This document shows positions 24,623 through 32,544 of a stretch of DNA of 64,000 bases, in pieces. Every line of letters starts with the position of its first letter. The stretch's first letter is position 1. The notes below the pieces were generated by a model, which was given only the letters and a program-made list of their open reading frames with translations, was not told the DNA's origin and made no database searches. The DNA lies in NCBI GenBank assembly GCA_026708325.1, contig JAPOVC010000009.1:1-64000 (forward strand). Direction: 5' to 3'. The stretch comes from Anaerolineaceae bacterium (GTDB lineage Bacteria; Chloroflexota; Anaerolineae; Aggregatilineales; Phototrophicaceae). The translations under genes and the position numbers were made by a program.

Positions 24623-25822
24623 GTGAAACCTGCCTGGATACTGTTTGGCGCCATGTTCTGCGCCAGCCTGGGGCACTCCGTGCTGGCGCCGGTGCTGCCG
24701 GCGCTGATGCGCGAACTGGGCCTGAGTGCGCTGCAGGGCGGCCTGCTGCTGACCGGCTCCTCCATCGTGTGGGTTATTTTCTGTCCCTGGTGGGGCCGCC
24801 GCAGCGACGTGCGCGGACGCAAGCCCTTTATCATGCTGGGCCTGACGGGACTGGCGCTGGGCGTCGGCCTCTTTGCCCTGGTCATGCAGGCCGGTCTGGA
24901 CGGGGTCATCGCCAGCGCGACCCTGGTCTGGCTGTTGCTGATGGGCGCGCGCGTGATCGGGGCTGCCCTGCATTCGGCAGCCGCCCCGGCCACGCAGGCC
25001 TACATCGCCGACGTCAGTTCGGGGCAGCAGCGCACGGCCGCGTTGGGCATCATGTCGGCGGCCAAGGGCCTGGGGAGCATCGCGGGACCGGCGCTGGGGG
25101 CGCTGGTCGTGAGTCTGGGCCTGAGCCTGGTCGCGCCGATCTTTCTGTCGGCGCTTACGCCGCTCGTTGGCATCGTGCTGGTATGGCGCCTGTTGCCGCA
25201 GGTGGAGGCGACCCTGAAGCGGGGCGAACGCGCCCCCGTCGTCAATGCCTTCGACCCGCGTCTGCTACCCCTTCTGGTCATCAGCTTTTGCGCGATGATG
25301 GTGCCTGCGGTGGTGACCTTCACCATCGGCTATCTGGTGCAGGACCGCTTCGGCCTGGACACCATCGAGACCACCCGACTGACGGGTCTGGCCGTGATGG
25401 CCAGCGGTGTGGCCCTGTTCTTCGCCCAGATGGTTCTGGTGCAGGTCCTGCGCCTGCCGCCGCTGAAGCTGCTGCGTCTGGGCATGCCGCTGGCGCTGGG
25501 CTCGCTCCTGCTGCTGGCCGCTGCCGCCAGTTCCATGCAGGTGATGCTGGCGATGTCCCTGATGGGGCTGGGCATCGGGATGGTGCAGCCGGGCTTCCGC
25601 AGCGCGGTGACCTTCGCCGTGGAGCCGCACGAGCAGGGAGCGGCGGCCGGCCTGGCGAGTTCGATCCCCGCCTACAGCTACATCATCGGTCCTGCGCTGG
25701 GCACCGCCCTCTATGGCATCAACCCGGTCTCACCCTTTTTGCTGGCCTCCGTGGTGATGCTGGCCGGAATCGCGGTGCTGGTGATGCACCCGCGCACACG
25801 GGCGCTGCAGCCCGCCATTTGA
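24623..25822 (+). CDS. MFS transporter (DHA1/TetA-like), tandem copy 2
   Basis: 399 residues, start GTG 24623. It has the motif A loop WWGRRSDVRGRKPF, QAYIADVSSGQQRTAALG, GLGSIAGPALGALV, and the mid-protein cytoplasmic loop EATLKRGERAPVV between the two six-helix halves. It ends in MHPRTRALQPAI. Helix 1 is HSVLAPVLPALMRELGL, shared with copies 1, 3 and 4. Its last 41 coding bases are repeated downstream at 26086-26126 beyond an R1 element. Confidence 0.88.
   Translation: MKPAWILFGAMFCASLGHSVLAPVLPALMRELGLSALQGGLLLTGSSIVWVIFCPWWGRRSDVRGRKPFIMLGLTGLALGVGLFALVMQAGLDGVIASATLVWLLLMGARVIGAALHSAAAPATQAYIADVSSGQQRTAALGIMSAAKGLGSIAGPALGALVVSLGLSLVAPIFLSALTPLVGIVLVWRLLPQVEATLKRGERAPVVNAFDPRLLPLLVISFCAMMVPAVVTFTIGYLVQDRFGLDTIETTRLTGLAVMASGVALFFAQMVLVQVLRLPPLKLLRLGMPLALGSLLLLAAAASSMQVMLAMSLMGLGIGMVQPGFRSAVTFAVEPHEQGAAAGLASSIPAYSYIIGPALGTALYGINPVSPFLLASVVMLAGIAVLVMHPRTRALQPAI
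25778..25818. repeat. 41-bp direct repeat, left
   Basis: The end of MFS copy 2, from CTGGTGATGC to GCCCGCCAT, is identical to 26086-26126. The two copies flank the R1 element at 25838-26021. Confidence 0.9.
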
Positions 25823-25837
25823 GGCGTCGCGCTGCGG

Positions 25838-26021
25838 CCCTCACCCCCCGGCCCCTTTCCCGCTCAATCGCGGGAGCCCTTCCCTCAGGGAGAGGGGGAG
25901 CGTTGCAAGAGCGAAACCATTCACAGGACGTGAGATGCTTGTCCAAACATGGTAGTTAAAACCCCTCTCCCTGAGGGAAGGGCTCCCGTCCCCCAAGACG
26001 GGAAAGGGTTTGGGGTGAGGG
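25838..26021. mobile_element. R1 composite palindromic element, copy b (MITE-like)
   Basis: It begins CCCTCACC and ends GGTGAGGG. The left arm of about 65 bp reappears inverted as the right arm, around a spacer of about 60 bases (GTTGCAAGAGCGAAACCATT and onward). No coding capacity. The same spacer is recognisable in copy c. Confidence 0.7.
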
Positions 26022-26085
26022 CGGCCGAGACCCGCCCCACTTCCCGTCCTGTGCGACAGGAGTTCTTCCATTCAGGCAGGTATGG

Positions 26086-26126
26086 CTGGTGATGCACCCG
26101 CGCACACGGGCGCTGCAGCCCGCCAT
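26086..26126. repeat. 41-bp direct repeat, right
   Basis: An exact copy of 25778-25818 (end of MFS copy 2), outside any gene. It is followed by CTGAGCCGG and the next shared operator, as in the uninterrupted gap between MFS copies 1 and 2. Confidence 0.9.
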
Positions 26127-26146
26127 CTGAGCCGGCGCCCTGCAGT

Positions 26147-26195
26147 CCAATCGCGGCGAATGGTCCTAATGCCGTGCTGCTGAAGTCACTATGAT
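26147..26195 (+). promoter_or_regulatory. Shared MFS upstream element 3
   Basis: CCAATC-GCGGC-GAATGG (26147-26163) followed by GTCCTAATGCC and TATGAT (26190-26195), 46 bp before the GTG. Confidence 0.55.
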
Positions 26196-26241
26196 ACGCG
26201 CCATGTTCCGCTGCCATCGTAACCTGTGAGTTGAGCCCCCT

Positions 26242-27441
26242 GTGAAAAGCGCCTGGATACTCTTCGCCGCCATGTTTTGCGCCAACATGGGCCATTCCGT
26301 GCTGGCGCCGGTGCTGCCGCCCCTGACGCGCGAGCTGGGCCTCAGCGCCTTGCAGGGCGGGCTGATCCTGACCTGCTCCTCCATCGTGTGGGTCGTCTTC
26401 TGCCCCTGGTGGGGCCGGCGCAGCGACGACCTGGGCCGCAAGCGGGTCATCATCATCGGGCTGGCCGGCTACGGGCTGGGCGCGGTGATCTTCGCCGTTT
26501 TTGCGCAGGGCGGTCTGGACGGGGTCATCGCCAACGCGACGCTGGTGTGGCTGCTGCTGGTGGGGTCGCGCATGATCGTGGGCGGGATGTATGCGGCGGC
26601 CGCCCCGGCCGCCCAGGCCTACATCGCCGACGTCAGCACGGGACAACAACGCACGGCCGCGATGGGCGTTGTGTCGGCATCCAACGGTCTGGGCGGCATG
26701 CTGGGCCCGGCGTTGGGGGCGCTGGTGGTGAGTTTGGGGATGAGCGTGGTCGCGCCAATTTTCATGTCCTCGCTAATGCCGCTGCTGGGCATGCTGCTGG
26801 TGTGGCGCCTGTTACCGGCGATACGCTCGCCGCTGAAGCAGGGCGAACGCGCGCCGAAGTTGAACGTGCTGGACGGGCGCCTGTTGCCCCTGATGATCAT
26901 CGGCTTCTGCGCGATGCTGGTGCCGGCGGTGGTGACCTTCACCCTGGGCTATCTGGTGCAGGACCGCTTCGGCCTGGACGCCATCGAGACCGCGAGCCAG
27001 ACGGGGCTGGCGGTGACGGTCAGCGGCGCCGCGCTGTTCTTCGCGCAGATTGTCCTGGTGCAGGTCCTGCGCCTGCCGCCGCTGAAGCTGTTGCGCCTGG
27101 GCATGCCGCTGGTGCTGGGCTCGGTGCTGCTGCTGGTCGCGGTTGCCAGTCCCCTGCAACTGATGCTGTCGATGGTGCTGATGGGCGTGGGCGTGGGGAT
27201 GGCGTTTCCGGCCTTCCGCAGCGCGGTGACCTTCGCGGTGGAGCCGCATGAGCAGGGGGCGGTAGCGGGCCTGGCGAGCGCCATGCCCGGCTACAGTTAC
27301 ATCGTCGGGCCGGCGCTGGGCACCGCCCTCTACGGCCTGGCCCCCTTCCTGCCCTTCCTCCTGACTTCGGTGATCATCGTGGCCGGCATCGGCGTGCTTT
27401 TCCTGCACCCGCGCACGCGGGCCGTGCAACCCGCGATCTGA
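26242..27441 (+). CDS. MFS transporter (DHA1/TetA-like), tandem copy 3
   Basis: 399 residues, start GTG 26242. Motif A is WWGRRSDDLGRKRVI, then QAYIADVSTGQQRTAAMG and GLGGMLGPALGALV, ending LHPRTRAVQPAI. It resembles copy 2 most in the C-terminal half (LVQDRFGLDAIET, LRLPPLKLLRLGMPL), consistent with serial duplication. All twelve helices are intact, so it should be functional. Confidence 0.88.
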   Translation: MKSAWILFAAMFCANMGHSVLAPVLPPLTRELGLSALQGGLILTCSSIVWVVFCPWWGRRSDDLGRKRVIIIGLAGYGLGAVIFAVFAQGGLDGVIANATLVWLLLVGSRMIVGGMYAAAAPAAQAYIADVSTGQQRTAAMGVVSASNGLGGMLGPALGALVVSLGMSVVAPIFMSSLMPLLGMLLVWRLLPAIRSPLKQGERAPKLNVLDGRLLPLMIIGFCAMLVPAVVTFTLGYLVQDRFGLDAIETASQTGLAVTVSGAALFFAQIVLVQVLRLPPLKLLRLGMPLVLGSVLLLVAVASPLQLMLSMVLMGVGVGMAFPAFRSAVTFAVEPHEQGAVAGLASAMPGYSYIVGPALGTALYGLAPFLPFLLTSVIIVAGIGVLFLHPRTRAVQPAI

Positions 27442-27457
27442 TTCAACCCGCTACAGT

Positions 27458-27505
27458 CCAATGGCGCGATTGGACCCAGGGTCGCCTGGGTAGAGGCGCT
27501 ATCAT
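27458..27505 (+). promoter_or_regulatory. Shared MFS upstream element 4 (diverged)
   Basis: CCAAT-GGCGCG-ATTGG (27458-27473) and TATCAT (27500-27505), 42 bp before the GTG. The GTCCTAATGCC segment is lost in this copy. Confidence 0.5.
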
Positions 27506-27547
27506 TGACGCTATGCCACTGGCAAGGCCACAGTCTGTGAGACATCC

Positions 27548-28747
27548 GTGAGATACGCCTGGATTCTGTTTTGCGCCCTGTTCAGCGCCAACCTCGGCTA
27601 TTCCGTGCTGGCGCCGGTGCTGCCCTCGCTGATGCGCCAGCTGGGCATGAGCGAACTGCAGGGCGGCCTGATGCTGTCGCTGTCTTCCATCGCGTGGATC
27701 GTTTGCAGCACCTGGTGGGGACGTTACAGCGACAGGCGCGGGCGCAAACCGGTCATCATGATCGGGCTGGCGGGCTACGCGCTGGGTTCGGGCGTGTTCG
27801 CCGCGGTGATGCAGGCGGGCCTGGACGGGATCTTCGCCAGCGTCATGCTGACCTGGCTGCTGCTGGTCGGGTCGCGCCTGATGGTGGGCGCGCTGTTCTC
27901 GGCGTCCATTCCGGCCGCGCAGGCCTACGTCGCGGACGTCAGCACGGGCCGGCAACGCACGCGGGCGATGGGCATCCTGACCTCGTCGGTGGGCATGGGC
28001 AACATCATGGGTCCCGCCCTCGGCGCGCTGGTGGTGAGCGTGGGGCTGGGTCTGGTGGCGCCCCTCTTCCTGGCGGCGCTGAGCCCGCTGCTGGGCGTGT
28101 TGCTGGTCTGGCGTTTTCTGCCGGCCGTGCGCCCCGTCCTTGTGCAGGGCGAGAGCGCGCCGAAACTGGGCATGTTCGACGGACGCCTGCTCCCCTTTCT
28201 GATGGTCGGCTTCTGCGCCCTGCTGGTGCTCTCGATGGTGCAATTCACGATAGGTTTTCTGGTGCAGGACCGCTTCGGCCTGGACGCCATCGAGACCACG
28301 CGCCAGACGGGGCTGGTGGTGATGGGCAGCGGCGTCGCCCTGTTGTTCACCCGCCTGGTCCTGATTCAGGTGTTCCGCCCCTCGCCGATGAAACTGCTGT
28401 GGGTGGGGATGCCGCTGATGCTGGCCGCGCTGCTGCTGATGGCCTTCTCGGCAAATCTGCTGCACTTGCTGCTGGCGATGGTGCTGCTGGGCCTGGGCAT
28501 CGGGATGGTGCAGCCGGGTTTCCGCAGCGCCATTACCTTCACCGTCGAGCCGCGTGAGCAGGGCGCGGCGGCCGGCCTGGCCAGCGCCATGCCGGGCTAT
28601 GGCTTCCTTGTGGGGCCGGCGCTGGGCACCGGCCTGTACAGCGTGAGCCCCTTCCTGCCCTACCTGGTCACCGCGCTGGTGGTGCTGGCCGGTATCGCCG
28701 TGCTGCTCGTCCATCCGGCCACCCGCGCCGTGCAACCCGCGACCTGA
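27548..28747 (+). CDS. MFS transporter (DHA1/TetA-like), tandem copy 4
   Basis: 399 residues, start GTG 27548. It has YSVLAPVLPSLMRQLGM, motif A as WWGRYSDRRGRKPVI, QAYVADVSTGRQRTRAMG, and the end VHPATRAVQPAT. It is the most diverged of the four in the helix 7-10 region (LVLIQVFRPSPMKLLWVGM). Four adjacent paralogues of equal length suggest selection for dosage or for different substrates. Confidence 0.88.
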   Translation: MRYAWILFCALFSANLGYSVLAPVLPSLMRQLGMSELQGGLMLSLSSIAWIVCSTWWGRYSDRRGRKPVIMIGLAGYALGSGVFAAVMQAGLDGIFASVMLTWLLLVGSRLMVGALFSASIPAAQAYVADVSTGRQRTRAMGILTSSVGMGNIMGPALGALVVSVGLGLVAPLFLAALSPLLGVLLVWRFLPAVRPVLVQGESAPKLGMFDGRLLPFLMVGFCALLVLSMVQFTIGFLVQDRFGLDAIETTRQTGLVVMGSGVALLFTRLVLIQVFRPSPMKLLWVGMPLMLAALLLMAFSANLLHLLLAMVLLGLGIGMVQPGFRSAITFTVEPREQGAAAGLASAMPGYGFLVGPALGTGLYSVSPFLPYLVTALVVLAGIAVLLVHPATRAVQPAT

Positions 28748-28826
28748 ACGCGCTCCCCCCAAACGAGTCCTTTTCCGTCTTGTGCCGAGAGTTCTTGCTC
28801 AGGTTTGGTTTCGCGTGGGCGCCGGG

Positions 28827-28985
28827 CCCTCACCCCCCGGCCCCCTCTCCCTCAGGGAGAGGGGGAGAGTTGCAAGGGCGAAACCATTCACGAGCGATGA
28901 GATTCTTGTCCAAACAAGATGATTAGGCCCCTCTCCCTGAGGGAAGGGCTCCCGCGACTGAGCGGGACAGGGTTTGGGGTGAGGG
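28827..28985. mobile_element. R1 composite palindromic element, copy c
   Basis: It has CCCTCACC at one end and GGTGAGGG at the other, with inverted arms around a spacer (GTTGCAAGGGCGAAACCATT) homologous to that in copy b. It occupies the 456-bp gap between the last MFS gene and the convergent glycosyltransferase gene. No gene was seen in the gap. Confidence 0.7.
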
Positions 28986-29084
28986 CCGCCGAAACCCGCC
29001 AGGTGCGAGAGTGTCTTGCCGAAACTCATTTCCCATTTGCAACCTGCCCAATTGGCACAAGGGACTGATTGTATTCATGGTGGC

Positions 29085-29127
29085 GCCCCTTTCCCGCTCA
29101 GTCGCGGGAGCCCTTCCCGGGGAGAGT
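29085..29127. repeat. R1 repeat fragment, copy d
   Basis: A half-unit carrying the CCCGCTCAGTCGCGGG palindrome and a shortened CCCTTCCCGGGGAGAG end. Confidence 0.75.
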
Positions 29128-29203
29128 CTTTTGCCAGGAGGGTGAGCTGTTCAGAGTGGACGACATCAACAGTTGTCAGAGGGGGCCCAGGGCGAAACCT
29201 GTT

Positions 29204-30160
29204 TCAGCGCCAGCGCGGCGGGTTCGTCCGTCGCCGCTGCCAGAGGCCGAGCGGCCAGCCGGTCATCTTGGCCACGTCGCCCGTCGCGCGGATGAGCGGC
29301 AGCAGCGGCAGGGCCGCCAGCCAGGGCTTGCCGCCACGCATTTGCCAGAGTCGCTGCAGCGGGCGCGCCAGATAAGCCAGACTCGCCAGGGTCAGCAGGC
29401 CCCACCAGAGTGGGTGCAGCAGCGCGCCGGCGAGCAGCAGCAGCGGCAGGGCCAGCAGGTACGTGGCGTAGCGCAGCAGGTGACGCTTCGTCCACAGGCC
29501 GGCGAGGCCGTCGCCGCGGGCGTAAAGCGCGTACTGGCGGAAGAATGCCGGCAGCGAGGGCCGCGGCCGGAAGTGCGCGAGGGCCCGCGGCGCGAAGACG
29601 AAGGGGCCGCAACGCTGGCGCAGGCGCAGGTCGAAGACCAGGTCCTCGCAGTGATCGAGCCATTCGGGGTAGCCGCCGACGGCCTTCCAGGCATCCCGGC
29701 GGAAGGCCACGCTGCGGCTGCTGGGCAGAAAGCGGCGCCCGTCGATTTCGCCGACCCCTGGCAGGGTTGTGGCGCCGAGAGCCAGTTCGAAGGTGTTTTG
29801 CGGGTCGGCGCGAAAGAAGCCGGCCACGGCGACGGCCTCCGGGTCCGCCAGCAAGGGTTCGCTCAGATGTTGCAGCCAGTCAGACGCGAGGCGCACACCG
29901 GCGTCGGTGACGGCGATGAGTTCGCCGCCGGCGGCCTCGATGGCGAGGTTGCGGCCGCGGCTGATGTTGCAGTCTGGTTCGCGGAGCAGGCGCAGCGGCA
30001 GACGGTCCCGGTAGCTTTCGATGATGGCGGTCGTGTCGTCCCTGCTGCCGCCGTCGACGATGACGATCTCGTCCGGCGGGCGGGTCTGCTGCAGCAGGGA
30101 GTCCAGCAGGGCGGGCAGGCTGGCGCTTTCGTTGCGCACGGTCAGGATGAGCGAGATCAT
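29204..30160 (-). CDS. Glycosyltransferase family 2
   Basis: 318 residues. The GT-A domain starts ISLILTVRNES, with donor-site IVDGGSRDDT and a DxD-like metal motif in AVTDAG. The catalytic region is DGRRFLPSSRSVAFRRDAW, then HCEDLVFDLRLRQR. Two C-terminal hydrophobic helices (TYLLALPLLLLAGALLHPLWWGLLTLA) anchor it in the membrane. It probably adds a sugar to a lipid- or envelope-linked acceptor. It is monocistronic, between repeats and the divergent DUF2277 gene. Donor and acceptor are unknown. Confidence 0.9.
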   Translation of the reverse strand: MISLILTVRNESASLPALLDSLLQQTRPPDEIVIVDGGSRDDTTAIIESYRDRLPLRLLREPDCNISRGRNLAIEAAGGELIAVTDAGVRLASDWLQHLSEPLLADPEAVAVAGFFRADPQNTFELALGATTLPGVGEIDGRRFLPSSRSVAFRRDAWKAVGGYPEWLDHCEDLVFDLRLRQRCGPFVFAPRALAHFRPRPSLPAFFRQYALYARGDGLAGLWTKRHLLRYATYLLALPLLLLAGALLHPLWWGLLTLASLAYLARPLQRLWQMRGGKPWLAALPLLPLIRATGDVAKMTGWPLGLWQRRRTNPPRWR

Positions 30161-30210
30161 GGGGCGAGTATACTCTCGACAGATATGGCAATGTGTCGGG
30201 GAGGCCGCGC

Positions 30211-30477
30211 ATGTGTCGCAATATCCGCAGGCTCTACAACTGTGATCCGCCGGTGGAGACGGAGGAAGTACGCGCCTCGGCGTTGCAATTCGTGCGCAAG
30301 GTCAGCGGCTATCGTAAGCCCTCGCGCGTGAACGAGGCGGCCTTCGAACGGGCCGTGGACGAAGTGACGGCCGCGACGGAGCGGCTACTGGCGACGCTGG
30401 AGACGAAGGCGGCGCCCCGCTCGCTTCGCCGCTCGCGGGATAAACCACAGCAATGGCCCGGGCGGCGGGCGACATGA
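30211..30477 (+). CDS. DUF2277 family protein
   Basis: 88 residues. The N-terminal MCRNIRRLYNCDPP, the following ALQFVRKVSGYRKPS and the helix NEAAFERAVDEVTAATERLL are the complete DUF2277 signature. Function unknown. GGGAGGCCGCGC precedes ATG 30211. The last 20 or so residues are basic and unrelated to the family, and the TGA stop lies inside an R2 palindrome. The original C-terminus may have been altered by repeat insertion. Confidence 0.9.
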   Translation: MCRNIRRLYNCDPPVETEEVRASALQFVRKVSGYRKPSRVNEAAFERAVDEVTAATERLLATLETKAAPRSLRRSRDKPQQWPGRRAT

Positions 30478-30575
30478 TATGTCGCTCCAGCACCACGCAC
30501 TGTACGGGCGACTTATGAAGTCGCCCGCGGCAACCTGCCCATCACGCACTGCAGGGGCGATTTATCAAGTCGCCC
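30467..30575. repeat. R2 palindromic repeats (three hairpins)
   Basis: 30467-30487 has arms GGGCGACAT/ATGTCGCTC around GAT. 30505-30527 is a perfect 10-bp stem (CGGGCGACTT-ATG-AAGTCGCCCG without interruption). 30555-30575 has GGGCGATTT/AAGTCGCCC around ATC. Linkers share CACGCACTG. They fill the gap before the first tandem SDR. Confidence 0.85.
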
Positions 30576-30615
30576 GCAGCCACCCTTACCTCGCCATTGA
30601 ATGGAAGGCGCGTCT

Positions 30616-30644
30616 TTGACGGCCAGGGCGTGGCTGGCTACCAT
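30616..30644 (+). promoter_or_regulatory. Promoter of tandem SDR 1
   Basis: TTGACG, 17-base spacer, TACCAT, 35 bp before the ATG. The same arrangement precedes SDR 2 (31662-31690). Confidence 0.6.
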
Positions 30645-30679
30645 CGACGGGCACATCAATGGCGCGGGAGAGGACGATT

Positions 30680-31426
30680 ATGGGACGGCTGGCGGGCAAG
30701 CGGGCGATTGTCACCGGAGGCGCGCAGGGGCTGGGAAGGGCGACAGCGCTGCGCTTCGCCGAGGAAGGCGCGCAACTGCTGGTCACCGACGTAAAGGCTG
30801 ACGCGGTCATGGCGGTGGCCGGGGAAATCAGGGCGGCGGGCGGCATGGCCCACGCGCTGCAGGCGGACGTCAGTGTGGCGGACGACGCGGAGCGCACGGT
30901 CGCGGCGGCTGTTGAGCATCTCGGCGGCCTCGACGTCCTGGTGAACAACGCCGGCGTCATGGGATACGGGACGGTGGCGGCGGCGACGGACGCCGACTGG
31001 CAACGCATCATCGGCATCAACCTGCACGGGGTCTTCCTGTGCTCGCGCGCGGCGATCCCGGTCATGGCGCAGGGCGGTGGCGGCAGCATCGTCTGCATTT
31101 CCTCCATTTCGGGCCTGCTGGCCCAGCCGAACCAGGCGATCTACAACGCCAGCAAGCACGGCGTGATCGGCCTGGTACGCTGCATGGCGCTGGACCACGC
31201 CGCGGAGGGCATCCGCGTCAACGCGGTCTGCCCGGGCATGATGCTCACGCCGATGCTGACGCATCTGCCGGAGGAACAACTGGCGGGCTATGCCCAGGCC
31301 AACATGCTCAAACGCGGCGGCGACCCTGCCGAGGTCGCGCAGCTGGTGCTCTTCCTCGCCAGCGACGAGGCCTCCTACGTGACGGGCGCGGTGATCCCCG
31401 CCGATGGCGGCGAATCGGCAAAATAG
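30680..31426 (+). CDS. SDR family oxidoreductase, tandem copy 1
   Basis: 248 residues: TGGAQGLG cofactor loop, VNNAG, Ser in CISSISG, YNASKHG (Y-x3-K), CPGMM, and SYVTGAVIPADGG at the end. D in LLVTDVKAD suggests NAD(H). ATG 30680 follows GAGAGGACGATT, the same context as the GTG start of copy 2. It is a duplicate of the next gene, and its own promoter is also duplicated. Substrate unknown. Confidence 0.92.
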   Translation: MGRLAGKRAIVTGGAQGLGRATALRFAEEGAQLLVTDVKADAVMAVAGEIRAAGGMAHALQADVSVADDAERTVAAAVEHLGGLDVLVNNAGVMGYGTVAAATDADWQRIIGINLHGVFLCSRAAIPVMAQGGGGSIVCISSISGLLAQPNQAIYNASKHGVIGLVRCMALDHAAEGIRVNAVCPGMMLTPMLTHLPEEQLAGYAQANMLKRGGDPAEVAQLVLFLASDEASYVTGAVIPADGGESAK

Positions 31427-31480
31427 CCGGACTTCATCCACTGTACGGGCCGCGAGAGCGCAAGCTCGAAGCATCCCGCA

Positions 31481-31604
31481 GGGACGACTTATCAAGTCGC
31501 CCGCCCTGTCATTTTGTCGCATTCGGGCGACATGATATGTCGCCCCTACACCACCTGTTGTACGGGCGAACTGGCCGATTGCAGGGGCGATATATCAAAT
31601 CGCC
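31481..31604. repeat. R2 palindromic repeats (three hairpins)
   Basis: Units at about 31481-31503 (GACTTATCAAGTC core), 31525-31545 (perfect arms GGGCGACAT/ATGTCGCCC around GAT) and 31586-31604 (GGCGAT/ATCGCC). They lie between the tandem SDR genes. Confidence 0.8.
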
Positions 31605-31661
31605 GGTATCAAATCGCCCGCAGCAACCCGCGCATCGCCCACCGCATGGGAGGGCCCGTCT

Positions 31662-31690
31662 TTGACAGCCAGGGCGGCACTGGCTACCAT
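31662..31690 (+). promoter_or_regulatory. Promoter of tandem SDR 2
   Basis: TTGACA, 17-base spacer, TACCAT, 35 bp before the GTG start. Perfect -35 box. Confidence 0.65.
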
Positions 31691-31725
31691 CAGCGGCCAC
31701 CTTAAGGGCGCGGGAGAGGACGATT

Positions 31726-32472
31726 GTGGGACGACTGGCGGGCAAACGGGCGATCGTCACCGGCGGCGGGTCAGGGCTGGGTCGCGCGACCTCCCTGCTC
31801 TTCGCGGAACAGGGCGCGCGCGTGCTGGTCAACGACATAAACGCCGACAACGCCGCGGCGGTCGCTGCGGAAATCACGGCCGCGGGCGGCGAGGCCCATG
31901 CGCTGCAGGCCGACGTCAGTCAGGCGGCCGACGCGGAGCGCATGGTGGCGGGCGCCGTCGAGCGCTTCGGCGGCCTGGACGTGCTGGTCAACAACGCCGG
32001 CGTCTTCCGTCAGGGCACGGTGGCGCAGGCGACGGATGACGACTGGGAATACATCATCGGCATCAACCTATATGGCGTTTTCGCCTGTTCGCGCGCCGCG
32101 CTCCCGGTCATGGCGCAGGGCGGCGGGGGCAGCATCGTCTGCGTCTCCTCCACTTCCGGCGTGATCGGCCAGGAATTTCAGGCGATCTACAACGCCAGCA
32201 AGCACGGCGTGATCGGCCTGGTGCGCTGCATGGCGGCGGACCACGCGGCGGAGGGCATCCGCGTCAACGCCGTCTGCCCCGGCTTGATGCTCACGCCCCT
32301 GCTGGCGCATTTCTCGGAAGAGGACTACGTGGTCGCTGCGGCCAAAAGCATGTTGAACCGCGGCAGCGAACCCGCCGAAATTGCGCAACTGGTGCTCTTC
32401 CTCGCCAGCGACGAGTCCTCCTACGTGACCGGCACGGCCATGTTGGCGGATGGAGGCGAGACCGCGCGCTAG
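31726..32472 (+). CDS. SDR family oxidoreductase, tandem copy 2
   Basis: 248 residues, same length and layout as copy 1: TGGGSGLG, VNNAG, SSTSG, YNASKHG, CPGLM, SYVTGTAMLADGG. It begins with GTG behind GAGAGGACGATT. It is strongly similar to copy 1 in the catalytic half but differs around residues 190-215 (LLAHFSEEDYVVAAAKSM), the usual substrate loop, which suggests divergence of specificity. Confidence 0.92.
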   Translation: MGRLAGKRAIVTGGGSGLGRATSLLFAEQGARVLVNDINADNAAAVAAEITAAGGEAHALQADVSQAADAERMVAGAVERFGGLDVLVNNAGVFRQGTVAQATDDDWEYIIGINLYGVFACSRAALPVMAQGGGGSIVCVSSTSGVIGQEFQAIYNASKHGVIGLVRCMAADHAAEGIRVNAVCPGLMLTPLLAHFSEEDYVVAAAKSMLNRGSEPAEIAQLVLFLASDESSYVTGTAMLADGGETAR

Positions 32473-32544
32473 AGTGACTTCCTGCGCCCCGCGCGCGAGC
32501 GACGCCCGGGCGCTGTGCAAGGCATGGACCGAAAGGGACTGACG

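Noticed and set aside
25838-26021. R1 blocks as CRISPR repeats
   Set aside because: No regular repeat-spacer spacing and no cas genes. Units are palindromic, variable and dispersed between genes.
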